A DNA stretch of 64,000 nt from Alteromonadaceae bacterium (GTDB lineage: Bacteria; Pseudomonadota; Gammaproteobacteria; Pseudomonadales; Cellvibrionaceae). The translations under genes were made by a program, and so were the position numbers. Location of the stretch: NCBI GenBank assembly GCA_002746115.1, contig NVXL01000001.1:7957-71956 (forward strand), given 5' to 3'. The notes below the pieces were generated by a model. The model was not told the origin of the DNA. It worked only from the letters and a program-made list of their open reading frames with translations, and made no database searches. Shown one piece after another: positions 1 through 9,249 of the stretch. Positions within the stretch are counted from its first letter, which is position 1. The number at the start of each line of letters is the position of its first letter.

Positions 1-192
1 CCTGAACCTTTAATGATGCTGCATAGCGCTATTCGTGACGCGAAACTAGGAGAGTGTGTCGAGCTGATTGCGACAGATGCTTCGACAGAGAGAGATGTTC
101 TGAAGTTCTGTCAGTTTTTGGGGCACGAGTTACTTGAGAATGTCGACTCCGGAGGTGCGAGCCGTTTTGTGGTGCGTAAAGCTTGCAAGTAG
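1..192 (+). CDS. TusA-family sulfurtransferase, 3' fragment
   Basis: The window opens inside this gene, in frame 1, with 63 codons before a TAG stop. The fragment starts with the PEPLM segment that follows the catalytic Cys in TusA proteins (CPxP motif; the Cys itself lies just outside the window). It continues with the family pattern GECVELIATDAST and a FCQFLGHELLE segment. TusA-type proteins accept persulfide sulfur and pass it to tRNA-thiolation, molybdenum-cofactor or sulfur-oxidation partners. Which role applies cannot be told from this fragment. The gene points towards the convergent minus-strand gene at 256-954. Confidence 0.8.
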   Translation, partial: PEPLMMLHSAIRDAKLGECVELIATDASTERDVLKFCQFLGHELLENVDSGGASRFVVRKACK

Positions 193-255
193 TTAGCCTA
201 CAAGTAGCAGTTGAGTTTGTGATGCAAGCCCAACTGTTAGGTCATTAGTGATGGC

Positions 256-954
256 TTAAGATTCTTCGACTAGTATGGATATTGCTTCCAGAGCTTCTGG
301 GTCTTCAGATTTGATTTTATTTGCAATGTTATGTTGGAAAAAATAGCGAAATTGGCGGTCTGTCTGTGCTTGATATAAGCTCACATCACCCGGTAATACC
401 GGTGTGCTGACCACTTTCTTCTCATCTGATAGCATGCCGCTAATGCTGCCATCGCCATGCAAGCGCCAGCTAATAACTTCGAGCAAAGTAATACTTCGAA
501 AGCCTTTGTCAGCAAGAACAGCGTGAGTGCCAATATTGTCTGGGATTTCTTGGATAGATTCGTGTGGGCTGTCGCTAATGTAGTCGTAATATTCAGCAGC
601 GGTTTCTAGCTCGACAACTTTGTGAATGGGGGGCTCGACAAATATTTCATCAATGCCCGGATCGTAATATCCTTCGAAAGTGCCATTTAGTGGATCTTGA
701 ATTTCGGGGCAGGTAATAATGTCGTCTAACCACGGGACTAAACCCATGACTTCTCCGTTTGCTTTTAGAGCCCAGCAGAGCACTTTTAAGCTGAAGAATT
801 TGCTATCGCTTGATTCGTTAGAGTAGAGCATTTCTAATCCATCAAGCTCAGGAGCTAGTCGGATGATACGCTCATCGTCCTCCGAACTATGTTTCCTCCC
901 GGTGAAAAGGTCTATAACATTATCCATGTTATGATCATCGTTCGAGGTCTTCAC
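256..954 (-). CDS. conserved hypothetical protein, 232 aa
   Basis: I do not recognise this family. The protein is soluble and acidic, with no signal peptide or membrane segment. Two segments share a pattern, SLKVLCWALKANGEVMGLVPW near residue 55 and TLLEVISWRLHGDGSISGML near 155, so the protein looks like an internal duplication of a domain of about 100 residues. The start is a GTG at 954-952, with GGAGG eight bases upstream on the minus strand, which fixes it well. It is divergent from pdxB and the two share the 955-1160 promoter region. No function is proposed. Confidence 0.75.
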   Translation of the reverse strand: MKTSNDDHNMDNVIDLFTGRKHSSEDDERIIRLAPELDGLEMLYSNESSDSKFFSLKVLCWALKANGEVMGLVPWLDDIITCPEIQDPLNGTFEGYYDPGIDEIFVEPPIHKVVELETAAEYYDYISDSPHESIQEIPDNIGTHAVLADKGFRSITLLEVISWRLHGDGSISGMLSDEKKVVSTPVLPGDVSLYQAQTDRQFRYFFQHNIANKIKSEDPEALEAISILVEES

Positions 955-1160
955 AGGACTTACCTCCGATATAGAAAGGTTGGCTACACGGTATCGACAA
1001 GAGTCGATTTAGTTGTGTGAGCAAATACTACGTTATAGGTAGTTGAGCAATAACACAATACCCGGGTGCTATAATTTGAAGCTTCGTCTTCTCTTCTTTC
1101 TTATTAATTGTAATACGTTTTAACCCTAATTGCTGGAAATCACAAAGATAACGAGTATTT

Positions 1161-2273
1161 ATGAAAATTGTTGCCGATGAGAACATCCCTAACGCACGCA
1201 CTTTATTCTCTCCCTTGGGGGAGGTGTCTTTGGTGCATGGCCGAAGGTTACAGGCCTCCGATTTAAGTGATGCTGACGCACTCATTGTGCGCTCAGTGAC
1301 TGAGGTAAACCCAGTATTGTTGGCGTCTGCACCGCGATTGGGTTTTGTCGGAACCTGCACAATTGGCACCGACCATTTGGACTTGAGTTACCTACAGTCG
1401 AGAGAGATTCGGGTGGCAAGCGCCCCAGGGTGTAACGCCAATGCTGTAGTGCAATATGTACTTAGTAGCTTAGTTACCTTGGAACGATTTGATCTAAGCT
1501 TGCGTGTTGCAATTGTCGGTTGTGGAAACGTTGGGGGGCGATTATATCGAGCTTTATCGTCGCTTGGGTTTGAGTGTATTTGTGTTGATCCATTTTTAAC
1601 TAAAGAGCAAAACCCAGATTTACATCCAATTGAAGCTATCTATAGTTGTGACATCATTTGCGTGCATACTCCGCTAACAAAAACCGGCTCTCACCCGACT
1701 TACCACATGTTTTCTTATGATCTTATTCAGCACTTGAAGCCTGGCGCGATACTGCTTAATGCGGGGCGTGGAGGTGCAATCGATAATCAAGCACTTAATC
1801 AATGCTTGGACGAAGGGCAGAATCTTCAAGTTGTTTTAGACGTTTGGGAGAATGAGCCCGCGATATTGGAGGCGCTTTATCAAAAAGTGAAGTTAGGAAC
1901 CCCTCATATCGCAGGTTATAGCTTTGAAGGCCGTGTTAACGGCGCTGTGATGATATTGGACGCTTTGGCTGATTTTTTAAACTGCGATGAACCTAAGAGA
2001 CAAGAGCTTGCTGAGTTGGTTGAGCAAGAGATCTTCGCCGGTAATCAACATATCGACGTGAGTAGTGTCGAGGAAGCGGTTATTCGCGCATACGATGTCT
2101 CGATTGACCACACAGCATTAGGTCAGGCTTTACCTTCACTTCCTCAGTCATTTGACCATCTTCGCAAGCATTATCGCAAGCGTAGAGATTTTGGTTTCTA
2201 TCGCTACAGTGCTAGCGGAACTCCAACAGACTCGAAGCTTCAGGCTTTGGGCTTTATCGAGGACGGGAAATAA
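1161..2273 (+). CDS. pdxB: erythronate-4-phosphate dehydrogenase
   Basis: PdxB oxidises 4-phosphoerythronate in the DXP-dependent pathway to pyridoxal phosphate, in the cytosol. The 370-aa protein has the D-2-hydroxyacid dehydrogenase layout. An N-terminal substrate domain opens with the PdxB signature MKIVADENIPNA, followed by a Rossmann domain with GCGNVGGRL near residue 120. The catalytic region includes NAGRGGAID and the GTPHIAGYSFEG segment carrying the active-site His. A C-terminal dimerisation domain typical of PdxB rather than SerA follows. Length matches the family (about 380 aa). It is followed after three bases by the kinase-like gene and then the methyltransferase, so the three are likely co-transcribed. 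Confidence 0.95.
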   Translation: MKIVADENIPNARTLFSPLGEVSLVHGRRLQASDLSDADALIVRSVTEVNPVLLASAPRLGFVGTCTIGTDHLDLSYLQSREIRVASAPGCNANAVVQYVLSSLVTLERFDLSLRVAIVGCGNVGGRLYRALSSLGFECICVDPFLTKEQNPDLHPIEAIYSCDIICVHTPLTKTGSHPTYHMFSYDLIQHLKPGAILLNAGRGGAIDNQALNQCLDEGQNLQVVLDVWENEPAILEALYQKVKLGTPHIAGYSFEGRVNGAVMILDALADFLNCDEPKRQELAELVEQEIFAGNQHIDVSSVEEAVIRAYDVSIDHTALGQALPSLPQSFDHLRKHYRKRRDFGFYRYSASGTPTDSKLQALGFIEDGK

Positions 2274-2276
2274 TCT

Positions 2277-3488
2277 ATGGCTGATGAGTTGTCAGTCGCG
2301 ACTGGCCTGCGAGTGGGCTTTATCATTAACCCGTTTGCTGGTGTCGGTGGACCTGCCGGGTTAAAAGGCAGTGATGATGATGATACAAGAAATGCCGCCT
2401 GGCTTGGGGAATTAGATTTAAGAGCTGGAACTAGAGCGAGTCAATTTCTTTCGGCTTTAGGCGCTAGCACTGAGTCTTTATCGTTTGTCACTGTTCCAGG
2501 CTCTATGGGGGCGGATACCTTAGGGCGGGTACTTACCTCAGGTTATGACCTTATCCCTTTTGAACCGGCTATACCGTCAAGTGCTGAGGATACAAAATCT
2601 GCGTGTAAAATGCTTCTTGATGAGAATGTCGATGTGATTGTTTTTGTCGGTGGAGATGGCACTGCGCGTGACATTTGCGCTGTGATTTCCTCGCAGACTT
2701 CGCTTGGGTCTCGTTGGGCGCCCGTGCTCGGTGTTCCTTCAGGGGTAAAAATGCATTCTGGTGTTTTTGCTATTACGCCCGACGCAGCTGCCGCTGTGAT
2801 TAAAGATATTATTGATGGCCGAATCGTCTCGTTTTCTTCGAGAGAGGTGCGCGATATCGACGAGGTAGCCTTTGCTAAAGGTCAGGTGAAGAGTACATAT
2901 TTTGGCGAATTGCACGTGCCCGAAGCGCTCTATTATATACAGAGCGTCAAGCACAGTGGTGTCGAGCAGGAGGTCTTGGTGCTTGCTGATATTGCTGCTG
3001 AGATTGCTGAGCGCGTTGAGGATATTGAAGATGATGATGAGCTAATGCTGATTTTTGCACCTGGTTCTACAACACAGTTTATTCAGCATGAGCTGGGCTG
3101 TGACGGAACGCTTTTGGGCGTTGACGTATACCAGAAGGGCGAATTAATTGCGCGAGATGTGAATGCCAATACGCTCTACTCCTTGGTGCAGGCTTTCTCC
3201 GGCGTTGTTCGTATCATATTGACACCTATTGGTGGGCAAGGGCATATCATTGGGCGAGGTAATCAGCAACTTTCGCCTCAATTGTTGAAGCATTTAGGGC
3301 GTGAAGCTTTATGGGTTGTCGCGTGTAAAGCCAAACTATCAGAGCTGCAAGCGCCCAGCTTGATTGTCGACAGTGGCGATAGCGAACTCGACCAGCTTTG
3401 GCAAGGCTTGGTGCCCGTGATTACTGGATATCACGATCAAGTGTTATTTGCGATCAACACAATGCCGGTATTGGAGCCTTCGGTATGA
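2277..3488 (+). CDS. ATP-NAD kinase family (AcoX-like) protein
   Basis: The protein (403 aa) has the NAD/diacylglycerol kinase fold. The early segment GFIINPFAGVGGPAGLKG is followed by the nucleotide-binding motif VGGDGTARD near residue 125 and PSGVKMHSGVFA near 155. A beta-rich C-terminal part contains PGSTTQFI and TPIGGQGHIIGRGNQQ. This subgroup is longer than housekeeping NadK (about 295 aa) and is often annotated as AcoX-like; its true substrate is not established, so NAD phosphorylation here is inference. Its stop overlaps the next gene start (ATGA at 3485-3488), indicating translational coupling. Confidence 0.85.
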   Translation: MADELSVATGLRVGFIINPFAGVGGPAGLKGSDDDDTRNAAWLGELDLRAGTRASQFLSALGASTESLSFVTVPGSMGADTLGRVLTSGYDLIPFEPAIPSSAEDTKSACKMLLDENVDVIVFVGGDGTARDICAVISSQTSLGSRWAPVLGVPSGVKMHSGVFAITPDAAAAVIKDIIDGRIVSFSSREVRDIDEVAFAKGQVKSTYFGELHVPEALYYIQSVKHSGVEQEVLVLADIAAEIAERVEDIEDDDELMLIFAPGSTTQFIQHELGCDGTLLGVDVYQKGELIARDVNANTLYSLVQAFSGVVRIILTPIGGQGHIIGRGNQQLSPQLLKHLGREALWVVACKAKLSELQAPSLIVDSGDSELDQLWQGLVPVITGYHDQVLFAINTMPVLEPSV

Positions 3489-4489
3489 ATTTATCAGCTA
3501 ACAACGCTACTTTGGACGTGGTTAAACAGTCAATAGCAAGATTCTTTGATAGCTCTGACTTACACCACGAACAGAACCCCCAAAATCATGAATTGGATGA
3601 TAGTCGACGCGTATTTCATGGGCGTGGACGCTGTTTCCCTGGGTTGCACTGGTGCAGTATTGATTACTTCTCGCCTATGTTGATCGTCACACTTTTTGAA
3701 GCGCCTCCGCAGGGCTGGTTGGATGAATTGGTGATGTACATTAAGTCGCTTATGCAGTCGTTAGAGCGGAAAAAGGCTCTGAGCGGAGTGCTCGTGCAGC
3801 GGCGTTTTATTCCGGGGGCGCCATTTGAGTTGGTCGCGGGTGACTCAGCAGATGAATGCTTTGCAAAGCGACAGAGTCTCAAGTTTAACTTGTCGTTTAG
3901 CCAACAAAACATTGGATACTTTCTCGATATAGAATCGGCACGTTGTTGGTTGGAAAAGCGCGCGAATAATGCCAGTATTTTAAATTTATTTGCATATACC
4001 TGCAGTTTTTCTGTAGTGGCAAGTCAAGCTGGCGCGGCAAGCATCGTCAACGTTGACTTGAGCCGCCGTTCTTTGGATGTGGGTAGAGATAATCACCGCT
4101 TAAATGCTCTTGATATACAGTCTGTGCGCTTTCTTGGGCACGATGTCTTTAAATCATGGGGCAAGCTGCGTAAGCTCGGCCCTTACGATATTGTGATTGT
4201 AGATCCTCCAAGTTATCAGCGTGGCAGCTTTGTCGCCTCAAAAGATTATCAGCGTGTGCTTCGACAAATTTCACGTTTGTTAAATGGCGGAGGGCGGTTG
4301 CTCGCGTGCTTAAATGCACCTGAAGTTTTACTGTCGGATTTTAAACATATGATTGATGATACCTGTGGTGATGACCTAGAGTTTGAACAGTTGTTAAGTG
4401 CCCATAGCGACTTCCCTGAAGCTGAGCCTGAGCGAGGCCTAAAAATGCTGGTGTACCGTAAAGCGTCTGACTCTAACTTGGTATCATAA
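3485..4489 (+). CDS. class I SAM-dependent RNA methyltransferase-like protein
   Basis: The 334-aa protein carries the SAM-binding motif I variant NLFAYTCSFSVVA near residue 160, an acidic ribose-binding strand (VNVDLSRRSLD) and motif IV VDPPSYQRGSF near 240. This is the pattern of the RlmI/RlmKL C-terminal methyltransferase family, which methylates 23S rRNA cytosine or guanine. A PUA domain as in RlmI is not evident, so the exact substrate is unknown. The ATG at 3485 overlaps the previous stop in ATGA. An open frame continues upstream, but a start there would bury a long overlap with the kinase gene. It ends 16 bp from the convergent GGDEF-EAL gene. Confidence 0.85.
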   Translation: MNLSANNATLDVVKQSIARFFDSSDLHHEQNPQNHELDDSRRVFHGRGRCFPGLHWCSIDYFSPMLIVTLFEAPPQGWLDELVMYIKSLMQSLERKKALSGVLVQRRFIPGAPFELVAGDSADECFAKRQSLKFNLSFSQQNIGYFLDIESARCWLEKRANNASILNLFAYTCSFSVVASQAGAASIVNVDLSRRSLDVGRDNHRLNALDIQSVRFLGHDVFKSWGKLRKLGPYDIVIVDPPSYQRGSFVASKDYQRVLRQISRLLNGGGRLLACLNAPEVLLSDFKHMIDDTCGDDLEFEQLLSAHSDFPEAEPERGLKMLVYRKASDSNLVS

Positions 4490-4505
4490 ACCTAAAACTG
4501 TAGGC

Positions 4506-6737
4506 TTAGTCGTCAAAGTGAATGCCGCGTTTTGCGTAAAACTCTTCAAGCCTGTTAATACTCATGGCACGCCCAACCGCATAACCCTGGGCATAATCGA
4601 TATTAACTTTCGACAAGGCTTCTAAAACGGCATCGGATTCAGCGTATTCTGCGATTGTCTTGATCCCCATCTCTCGGCCTATGGATGAAATGGCGCTGAC
4701 GATAGCCCAGTCGACCTTATCATCGACGATGTCTTTGACAAACGAGCCGTCGATTTTAATAAAGTCGACATCCAAGCTTTTGAGATAACCAAAGGATGAA
4801 AAGCCCGTACCGAAATCATCCAATGCAAAACGGCAGCCTAGACGCTTTAACTCCTTGATAAACGCGACGGCGTCATCGACGTTATGAATTGCGCTTGATT
4901 CGGTAATCTCGAAGCATATCTTCGACATCGGGAAATCGTAGCTTTGGATTAATTGAATGATTGCACTTCTGACTCTGGGGTTTGCTATGGATTGGCTTGA
5001 TAGGTTAATTGAGCAGCAGCTGAGCAGCCTTGTTTGCGCTGGGTGGCGGTGTAAATAATCGAGTGTTGTCGTGAGCACCCACAGGTCTATTTGGTCTGAA
5101 AAACCAAATCGGTCAGCTGCGGGGAGGAAATATCCCGGTGTGACTAAGCTCCCATCGTCATCGCAATAACGGATGAGTACCTCGTAATGAATATAGCTGT
5201 TGTTGCACTCTTTCGTTTTTTGAGATTCGGCCACTACAGGGATGATTGGTTGAAAAAATAATTCGAACTGCCCTTGTTGAATTGCCTTTTGAAGCCGGCT
5301 CACCCAGAGCATATCATGGCGGTTATCTTTTTCTTTTTCGATGCTCTCGCTATGAACGACAACGCGGTTCTTTCCGCTTTCTTTGGCTGCGTAGCAGGCA
5401 GCGTCTGCTGCGCCCATGAGTTCAATTGCGGAATGTATCTTGTCAGACGATAACGCTACACCGACACTGATACTCTGACGAAAACTATGGTTTTGCCAGG
5501 TGAATGTGAAATCTTCGGTGGCACAGCGTAGTCGTTCTGCAAGCTGGCGAGCTTCCTGGACATTGCTGTGTGCTTTGACGACTGCAAATTCATCGCCCCC
5601 AACACGCGCGAAGAAATCGTAATCAGCACTTGCTATTTTGATGATATCGACCAGCTGGCGCAAAAGCTTGTCGCCTGCCTGATGGCCGCATGTATCGTTA
5701 ACAACCTTGAGTTTGTCCACATCGAAGTACAGCAGAGCAATCGTAGTTGGCATCATATTTAATGCGTCAATAGCACCTGCGAGATAACTATCTAAGCCTC
5801 GGCGGTTATAGATCTGGGTGAGTTCGTCGTGTGTGGCGAGGTAGGAGAGCTTTCTCATGAGTTTTTTCTGCTCATCAATATCTTCACAAATAACCAGTAA
5901 GATTGGCTCATCGTCGCCAAAACTGAAATTACGTGCACTCGCTTTTACCCAAATTAAGTTGCGTTCATAGACGCGAAGGCGTATTTCAATATTGTGTAGC
6001 GGCGCAGGGGCGCTTATAGGGCTAGGGATTATTTTAGCTAACTTAGGGCGGTCGTCTTCTTGGAGGATGTCGGATAAACGGGTGCCGATTAATGCTTGCT
6101 CATCGCACCCCAGCATATTACAAACGAGCGTATTGACCCGTTTTATTGAGCTGTCTGCTCCGAGTAGAAATAGCAGCGAGGGGCTTTCATTGAAAAGTTT
6201 ATGAAATTTGTTTTCACTTTCCTTCAAAGCTAAGCGAGCGGTCTCCTTATCATGTCGCCTCTGCCTTGTCAAAGTACTAAACGTTGGCGTTTCTGAGCTT
6301 GTACTTTCTACGGGGGCTAGCTGTAGGTTTTCTGAGTGTTCTTGTTCAGTATTAGGCTCTTGCTCGTCATCATTTGCTGTTAGGGTTGATTCTCTAAGGG
6401 GTTGGCTCTCTATGTCGGAGTTGTCGATATGGATGTCGGAGAGCAGACGATACAAGCCAAACAAAATAATTGCGCTGTTTATGCCGCCCAACCACCACGC
6501 TAAGCTATGAGTGTTCTCTGTTGCGGTTTCATTTGTTGGGTTGACACTTGTAATGTTAGGAATGACTAACATATCAAACAGATGTAATAAGTGAGTTACC
6601 GACGTTAACGTAACGCCGATGAGTAACAGCCTGACACCCTGAGCAATACCCAAGTTCGCGAGCTTGTCAGCGCGCCGCCGGTACGTAGTGTAAACGAGAC
6701 CAGCTAGAATTATTGCGAGTGCATCAAAAATTACCAT
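4506..6737 (-). CDS. membrane PAS-GGDEF-EAL cyclic-di-GMP protein
   Basis: This 743-aa protein has three hydrophobic segments in its first 110 residues. A polar linker, a PAS domain (about 175-290), a GGDEF domain (about 300-455) and an EAL domain (about 475-735) follow. The GGDEF motif is intact (ARVGGDEFAVV), but the inhibitory RxxD site upstream reads ADYD and is lost. The EAL signature reads EVL (YEVLIRY). The other phosphodiesterase residues are present: NLSSQS, FEITESS, ALDDFGTGFSS, KIDGSF, TIAEYAES and the QGYAVGRA segment. It may therefore both make and break c-di-GMP, with the balance unknown. It is monocistronic, with about 280 bp upstream free of other genes. Confidence 0.92.
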   Translation of the reverse strand: MVIFDALAIILAGLVYTTYRRRADKLANLGIAQGVRLLLIGVTLTSVTHLLHLFDMLVIPNITSVNPTNETATENTHSLAWWLGGINSAIILFGLYRLLSDIHIDNSDIESQPLRESTLTANDDEQEPNTEQEHSENLQLAPVESTSSETPTFSTLTRQRRHDKETARLALKESENKFHKLFNESPSLLFLLGADSSIKRVNTLVCNMLGCDEQALIGTRLSDILQEDDRPKLAKIIPSPISAPAPLHNIEIRLRVYERNLIWVKASARNFSFGDDEPILLVICEDIDEQKKLMRKLSYLATHDELTQIYNRRGLDSYLAGAIDALNMMPTTIALLYFDVDKLKVVNDTCGHQAGDKLLRQLVDIIKIASADYDFFARVGGDEFAVVKAHSNVQEARQLAERLRCATEDFTFTWQNHSFRQSISVGVALSSDKIHSAIELMGAADAACYAAKESGKNRVVVHSESIEKEKDNRHDMLWVSRLQKAIQQGQFELFFQPIIPVVAESQKTKECNNSYIHYEVLIRYCDDDGSLVTPGYFLPAADRFGFSDQIDLWVLTTTLDYLHRHPAQTRLLSCCSINLSSQSIANPRVRSAIIQLIQSYDFPMSKICFEITESSAIHNVDDAVAFIKELKRLGCRFALDDFGTGFSSFGYLKSLDVDFIKIDGSFVKDIVDDKVDWAIVSAISSIGREMGIKTIAEYAESDAVLEALSKVNIDYAQGYAVGRAMSINRLEEFYAKRGIHFDD

Positions 6738-7014
6738 ATGAGGAACTTTCGGCTTTTGGTCGTATTGTTATAATTATTGGTTAAAAGCTGTAGTTTGCGA
6801 ACTTTATTGTTCAATGTTTTGAGATATATCGGTTTTATCTAAACGTTAGAGCTATAAGTAGCTGTTTGTTTCCTAACCACCAGAGTATGAAAGCATAGAA
6901 ACTGTGTATAGGAAAGCCCAGTCGACTAAATTTTATACTCTTAGTTGGCAGGGAGTGGCAGTATTGAGTTATAGCGCGATTAATACCGGGGAGGGGTTGA
7001 GAAAGCTCAGCCGG

Positions 7015-7491
7015 TTATTTGATGCCTGATGGCAAGCTTAATGAGTCTAAAATCAAGGTTTTTAACTGCTCGGAGCTGCCATGCTTCAATGTGTGTTTTA
7101 GGTGTTGAATGCGGGGGGCTGTAGATGTCACCGGGATGGTTTTGTCGCTGATATTTTTTTGTGCTGTAGTTACATGATTTTCAGAGCTACTTAAGAGAAT
7201 AAATGCTTTTTGGGTTAAGCAAGCCCCTTCAAGGGCTTCTTGGTTTACGGGCTGCTGATAGTACAAATAACCCGCCTCAGTTAGCCAAAGCATGGTGCTG
7301 AAACAAGCTTGAAACCGCGGGCTATGTAAACCAAACTCATCCGGTTCGTCAGCACCTGCGATGTCCTCAACATATAATGCGTTTTTTTGAGGAAAGCGCA
7401 TGTAAAGGTAGAGCCAAATTTTTGCAGTGTCTTTGCAAAAGTCATTAATATGTAAATCATTAATAGGAGTCAGTGTGTCGCTTGTAGTCAT
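7015..7491 (-). CDS. conserved hypothetical protein, 158 aa
   Basis: I do not recognise this family. The protein is soluble. Its N-terminal 100 residues (IWLYLYMRFPQKNALYVEDI ... FSTMLWLTEAGYLYY) look like a helical winged-helix-type domain: a helix pair followed by a short beta hairpin, with an AGYLYY pattern typical of a wing. The C-terminal 50 residues are low-complexity and polar. It starts eight bases after the stop of the aminotransferase gene and shares its direction, so it is the second gene of that operon. No function is proposed. Confidence 0.7.
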   Translation of the reverse strand: MTTSDTLTPINDLHINDFCKDTAKIWLYLYMRFPQKNALYVEDIAGADEPDEFGLHSPRFQACFSTMLWLTEAGYLYYQQPVNQEALEGACLTQKAFILLSSSENHVTTAQKNISDKTIPVTSTAPRIQHLKHTLKHGSSEQLKTLILDSLSLPSGIK

Positions 7492-7498
7492 GCCAGTA

Positions 7499-8713
7499 TT
7501 ATCTGCGAAATTTCGTTATGAAATTACCAAATTTTTCTATTGCGTGCTCGATTTCACCGACTGGCGGTAGAAATACAATCCTAAAGTGATAGCTGTCGCC
7601 CCAATTGAAGGCGCTGCCTTGAACTAAAAGAATCTTTTCTTGTATTAAGAAATCCAGCACGAGTTGTTGGTCGTCCTCTATTGCGTACATTTCAGGGTCT
7701 ATTTTGGGGAATAGGTATAGAGCCCCTTTCGGCACGACGCATGATAATCCGGGAATCTTATTGATACTGTTACAGGCGGCGTCGCGTTGTTCTTTTAGGC
7801 GTCCGCCAGGCAGTATTAGCTCGCCAATACTTTGATAGCCGCCAAGCGCCGTTTGAACGGCAAACATCGCGGGGACATTGGCGCACAGGCGCATTGATGA
7901 AAGCATTTCTATTCCTTTCATCAGCTCTTGAGCTGCGTGTTTGGCGCCGCTGCAAATTAACCAGCCAGAGCGAAACCCGGCTAAGCGATAGGATTTTGAT
8001 AAGCCGTTAAAACTGATACAAACCACATCGTGTGCAATTTTTCCGAGAGGAATAAACTCTGCATCGTCATAAACTATCTTGCTGTAAATCTCATCAGCGA
8101 AAATTACAAGTTCGTGATCTCTAGCGACTTGCACTAACTGCTCTAGAATTTCTTTGCTGTAAACGGCGCCAGTTGGGTTGTTAGGGTTGATGATTACGAT
8201 GGCTCGGGTGCGTTCGGTAATCTTACTGACGATGTCTTCAATATCTGGGAACCATTGTGATTGTTCGTCACACACGTAATGTACGGCATTACCCCCCGAT
8301 AGATTTACGGCTGCAGTCCATAATGGATAATCAGGCGAGGGGACTAACACTTCGTCACCGTCATTTAGCAAGGCTTGGTTTGCCATGACGATCAGTTCGC
8401 TCACGCCGTTGCCTAAAAAGATATCACCGATTTCTACATTGGGAATTTCTAGGCGTTGACATTCCTGCATAACGGCTTTGCGCGCGGCAAAAAGGCCTTT
8501 TGAGGCGGTATAACCTTGGGCGTTACGCAGGTTGCTAATTACATCAGCAATAAGCTCATCGGGGGCATCAAAACCGAAAGGGGCAGGGTTGCCGATATTG
8601 AGTTTTAATATGCGGTGCCCATCTTCCTCTAGGCGGGCTGCATGCTCTAATACGGGGCCACGAATATCGTAGCAAACGCCATCCAGTTTTTTTGATTTGC
8701 GAATCGGTTGCAT
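7499..8713 (-). CDS. alaA: alanine-forming PLP aminotransferase (AlaA type)
   Basis: This is a fold-type I class I/II aminotransferase of 404 aa, the usual AlaA length. AlaA transfers the amino group of glutamate to pyruvate to make alanine. Visible motifs are the N-terminal LKLNIGNPAPFGFDAPDE, the NPNNPTGAVYS segment that anchors PLP and the substrate carboxylate, FADEIYSKIVYD with the PLP-ring Asp, and GLSKSYRLAGFRSGW with the Schiff-base Lys. The C-terminal FRIVFLPPV contains the substrate-carboxylate Arg. It is divergent from msrB, as in Pseudomonas (established synteny as I recall it), and is followed by the 158-aa unknown gene. Confidence 0.9.
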   Translation of the reverse strand: MQPIRKSKKLDGVCYDIRGPVLEHAARLEEDGHRILKLNIGNPAPFGFDAPDELIADVISNLRNAQGYTASKGLFAARKAVMQECQRLEIPNVEIGDIFLGNGVSELIVMANQALLNDGDEVLVPSPDYPLWTAAVNLSGGNAVHYVCDEQSQWFPDIEDIVSKITERTRAIVIINPNNPTGAVYSKEILEQLVQVARDHELVIFADEIYSKIVYDDAEFIPLGKIAHDVVCISFNGLSKSYRLAGFRSGWLICSGAKHAAQELMKGIEMLSSMRLCANVPAMFAVQTALGGYQSIGELILPGGRLKEQRDAACNSINKIPGLSCVVPKGALYLFPKIDPEMYAIEDDQQLVLDFLIQEKILLVQGSAFNWGDSYHFRIVFLPPVGEIEHAIEKFGNFITKFRR

Positions 8714-8823
8714 TTTCGAGGTGATGCCTTTCTAATTTATAGCTATATTGGGATGTCAGTGAAAGTTATTTCTCATGGTATCGTTACTTGGGTAGAAACT
8801 ACTATTCATTGCTGGAGATAATT

Positions 8824-9249
8824 ATGTCAGATAACGAGTTAAAAGACGATGCATTTTGGCGCGGCAAATTAAGTGAGTCGGAATACCAAATTTGTCGTGA
8901 AAAAGGCACAGAGCGGCCATTTACCGGTGAGTATTGGGACAGTAAAGAGCGCGGCGTATATTTGTGTCGTTGCTGTGGGGCGCGCTTATTCCAATCGGAG
9001 GCTAAATATGATTCCGGCTCCGGCTGGCCTAGTTTTTACGCGTCGGTTGATGAGCAAACTGTCGAAAATGTTGAGGATTATTCTGGCGGTATGAGTCGAA
9101 CTGAAATCGTTTGTAGTCATTGTGATTCGCATTTGGGGCATGTTTTCCCTGACGGCCCACAGCCTACGGGCTTGCGATATTGTGTTAATTCTGCGTCAAT
9201 TTTACTTTCTTCTTCAGGTGAAAACACTGAAAAGGAAAAACCTTCGTGA
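8824..9249 (+). CDS. msrB: peptide-methionine (R)-S-oxide reductase
   Basis: MsrB reduces methionine-R-sulfoxide in proteins using thioredoxin. The 141-aa protein has both zinc-binding CxxC pairs (CRCCG near residue 47 and CSHC near 96), the substrate region YDSGSGWPSF, and the catalytic Cys in LRYCVNSAS near 120. I chose the ATG at 8824 because GGAG lies six bases upstream and the protein then begins MSDNELKDD, as in homologues. An in-frame upstream start at 8788 lacks such support. The stop overlaps the GTG of the next gene (GTGA at 9246-9249). Confidence 0.95.
   Translation: MSDNELKDDAFWRGKLSESEYQICREKGTERPFTGEYWDSKERGVYLCRCCGARLFQSEAKYDSGSGWPSFYASVDEQTVENVEDYSGGMSRTEIVCSHCDSHLGHVFPDGPQPTGLRYCVNSASILLSSSGENTEKEKPS

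Noticed and set aside
1028-1369. A 113-aa minus-strand frame overlapping the start of pdxB
   Set aside because: Most of it lies antisense to the conserved PdxB N terminus, and no known motif is present.
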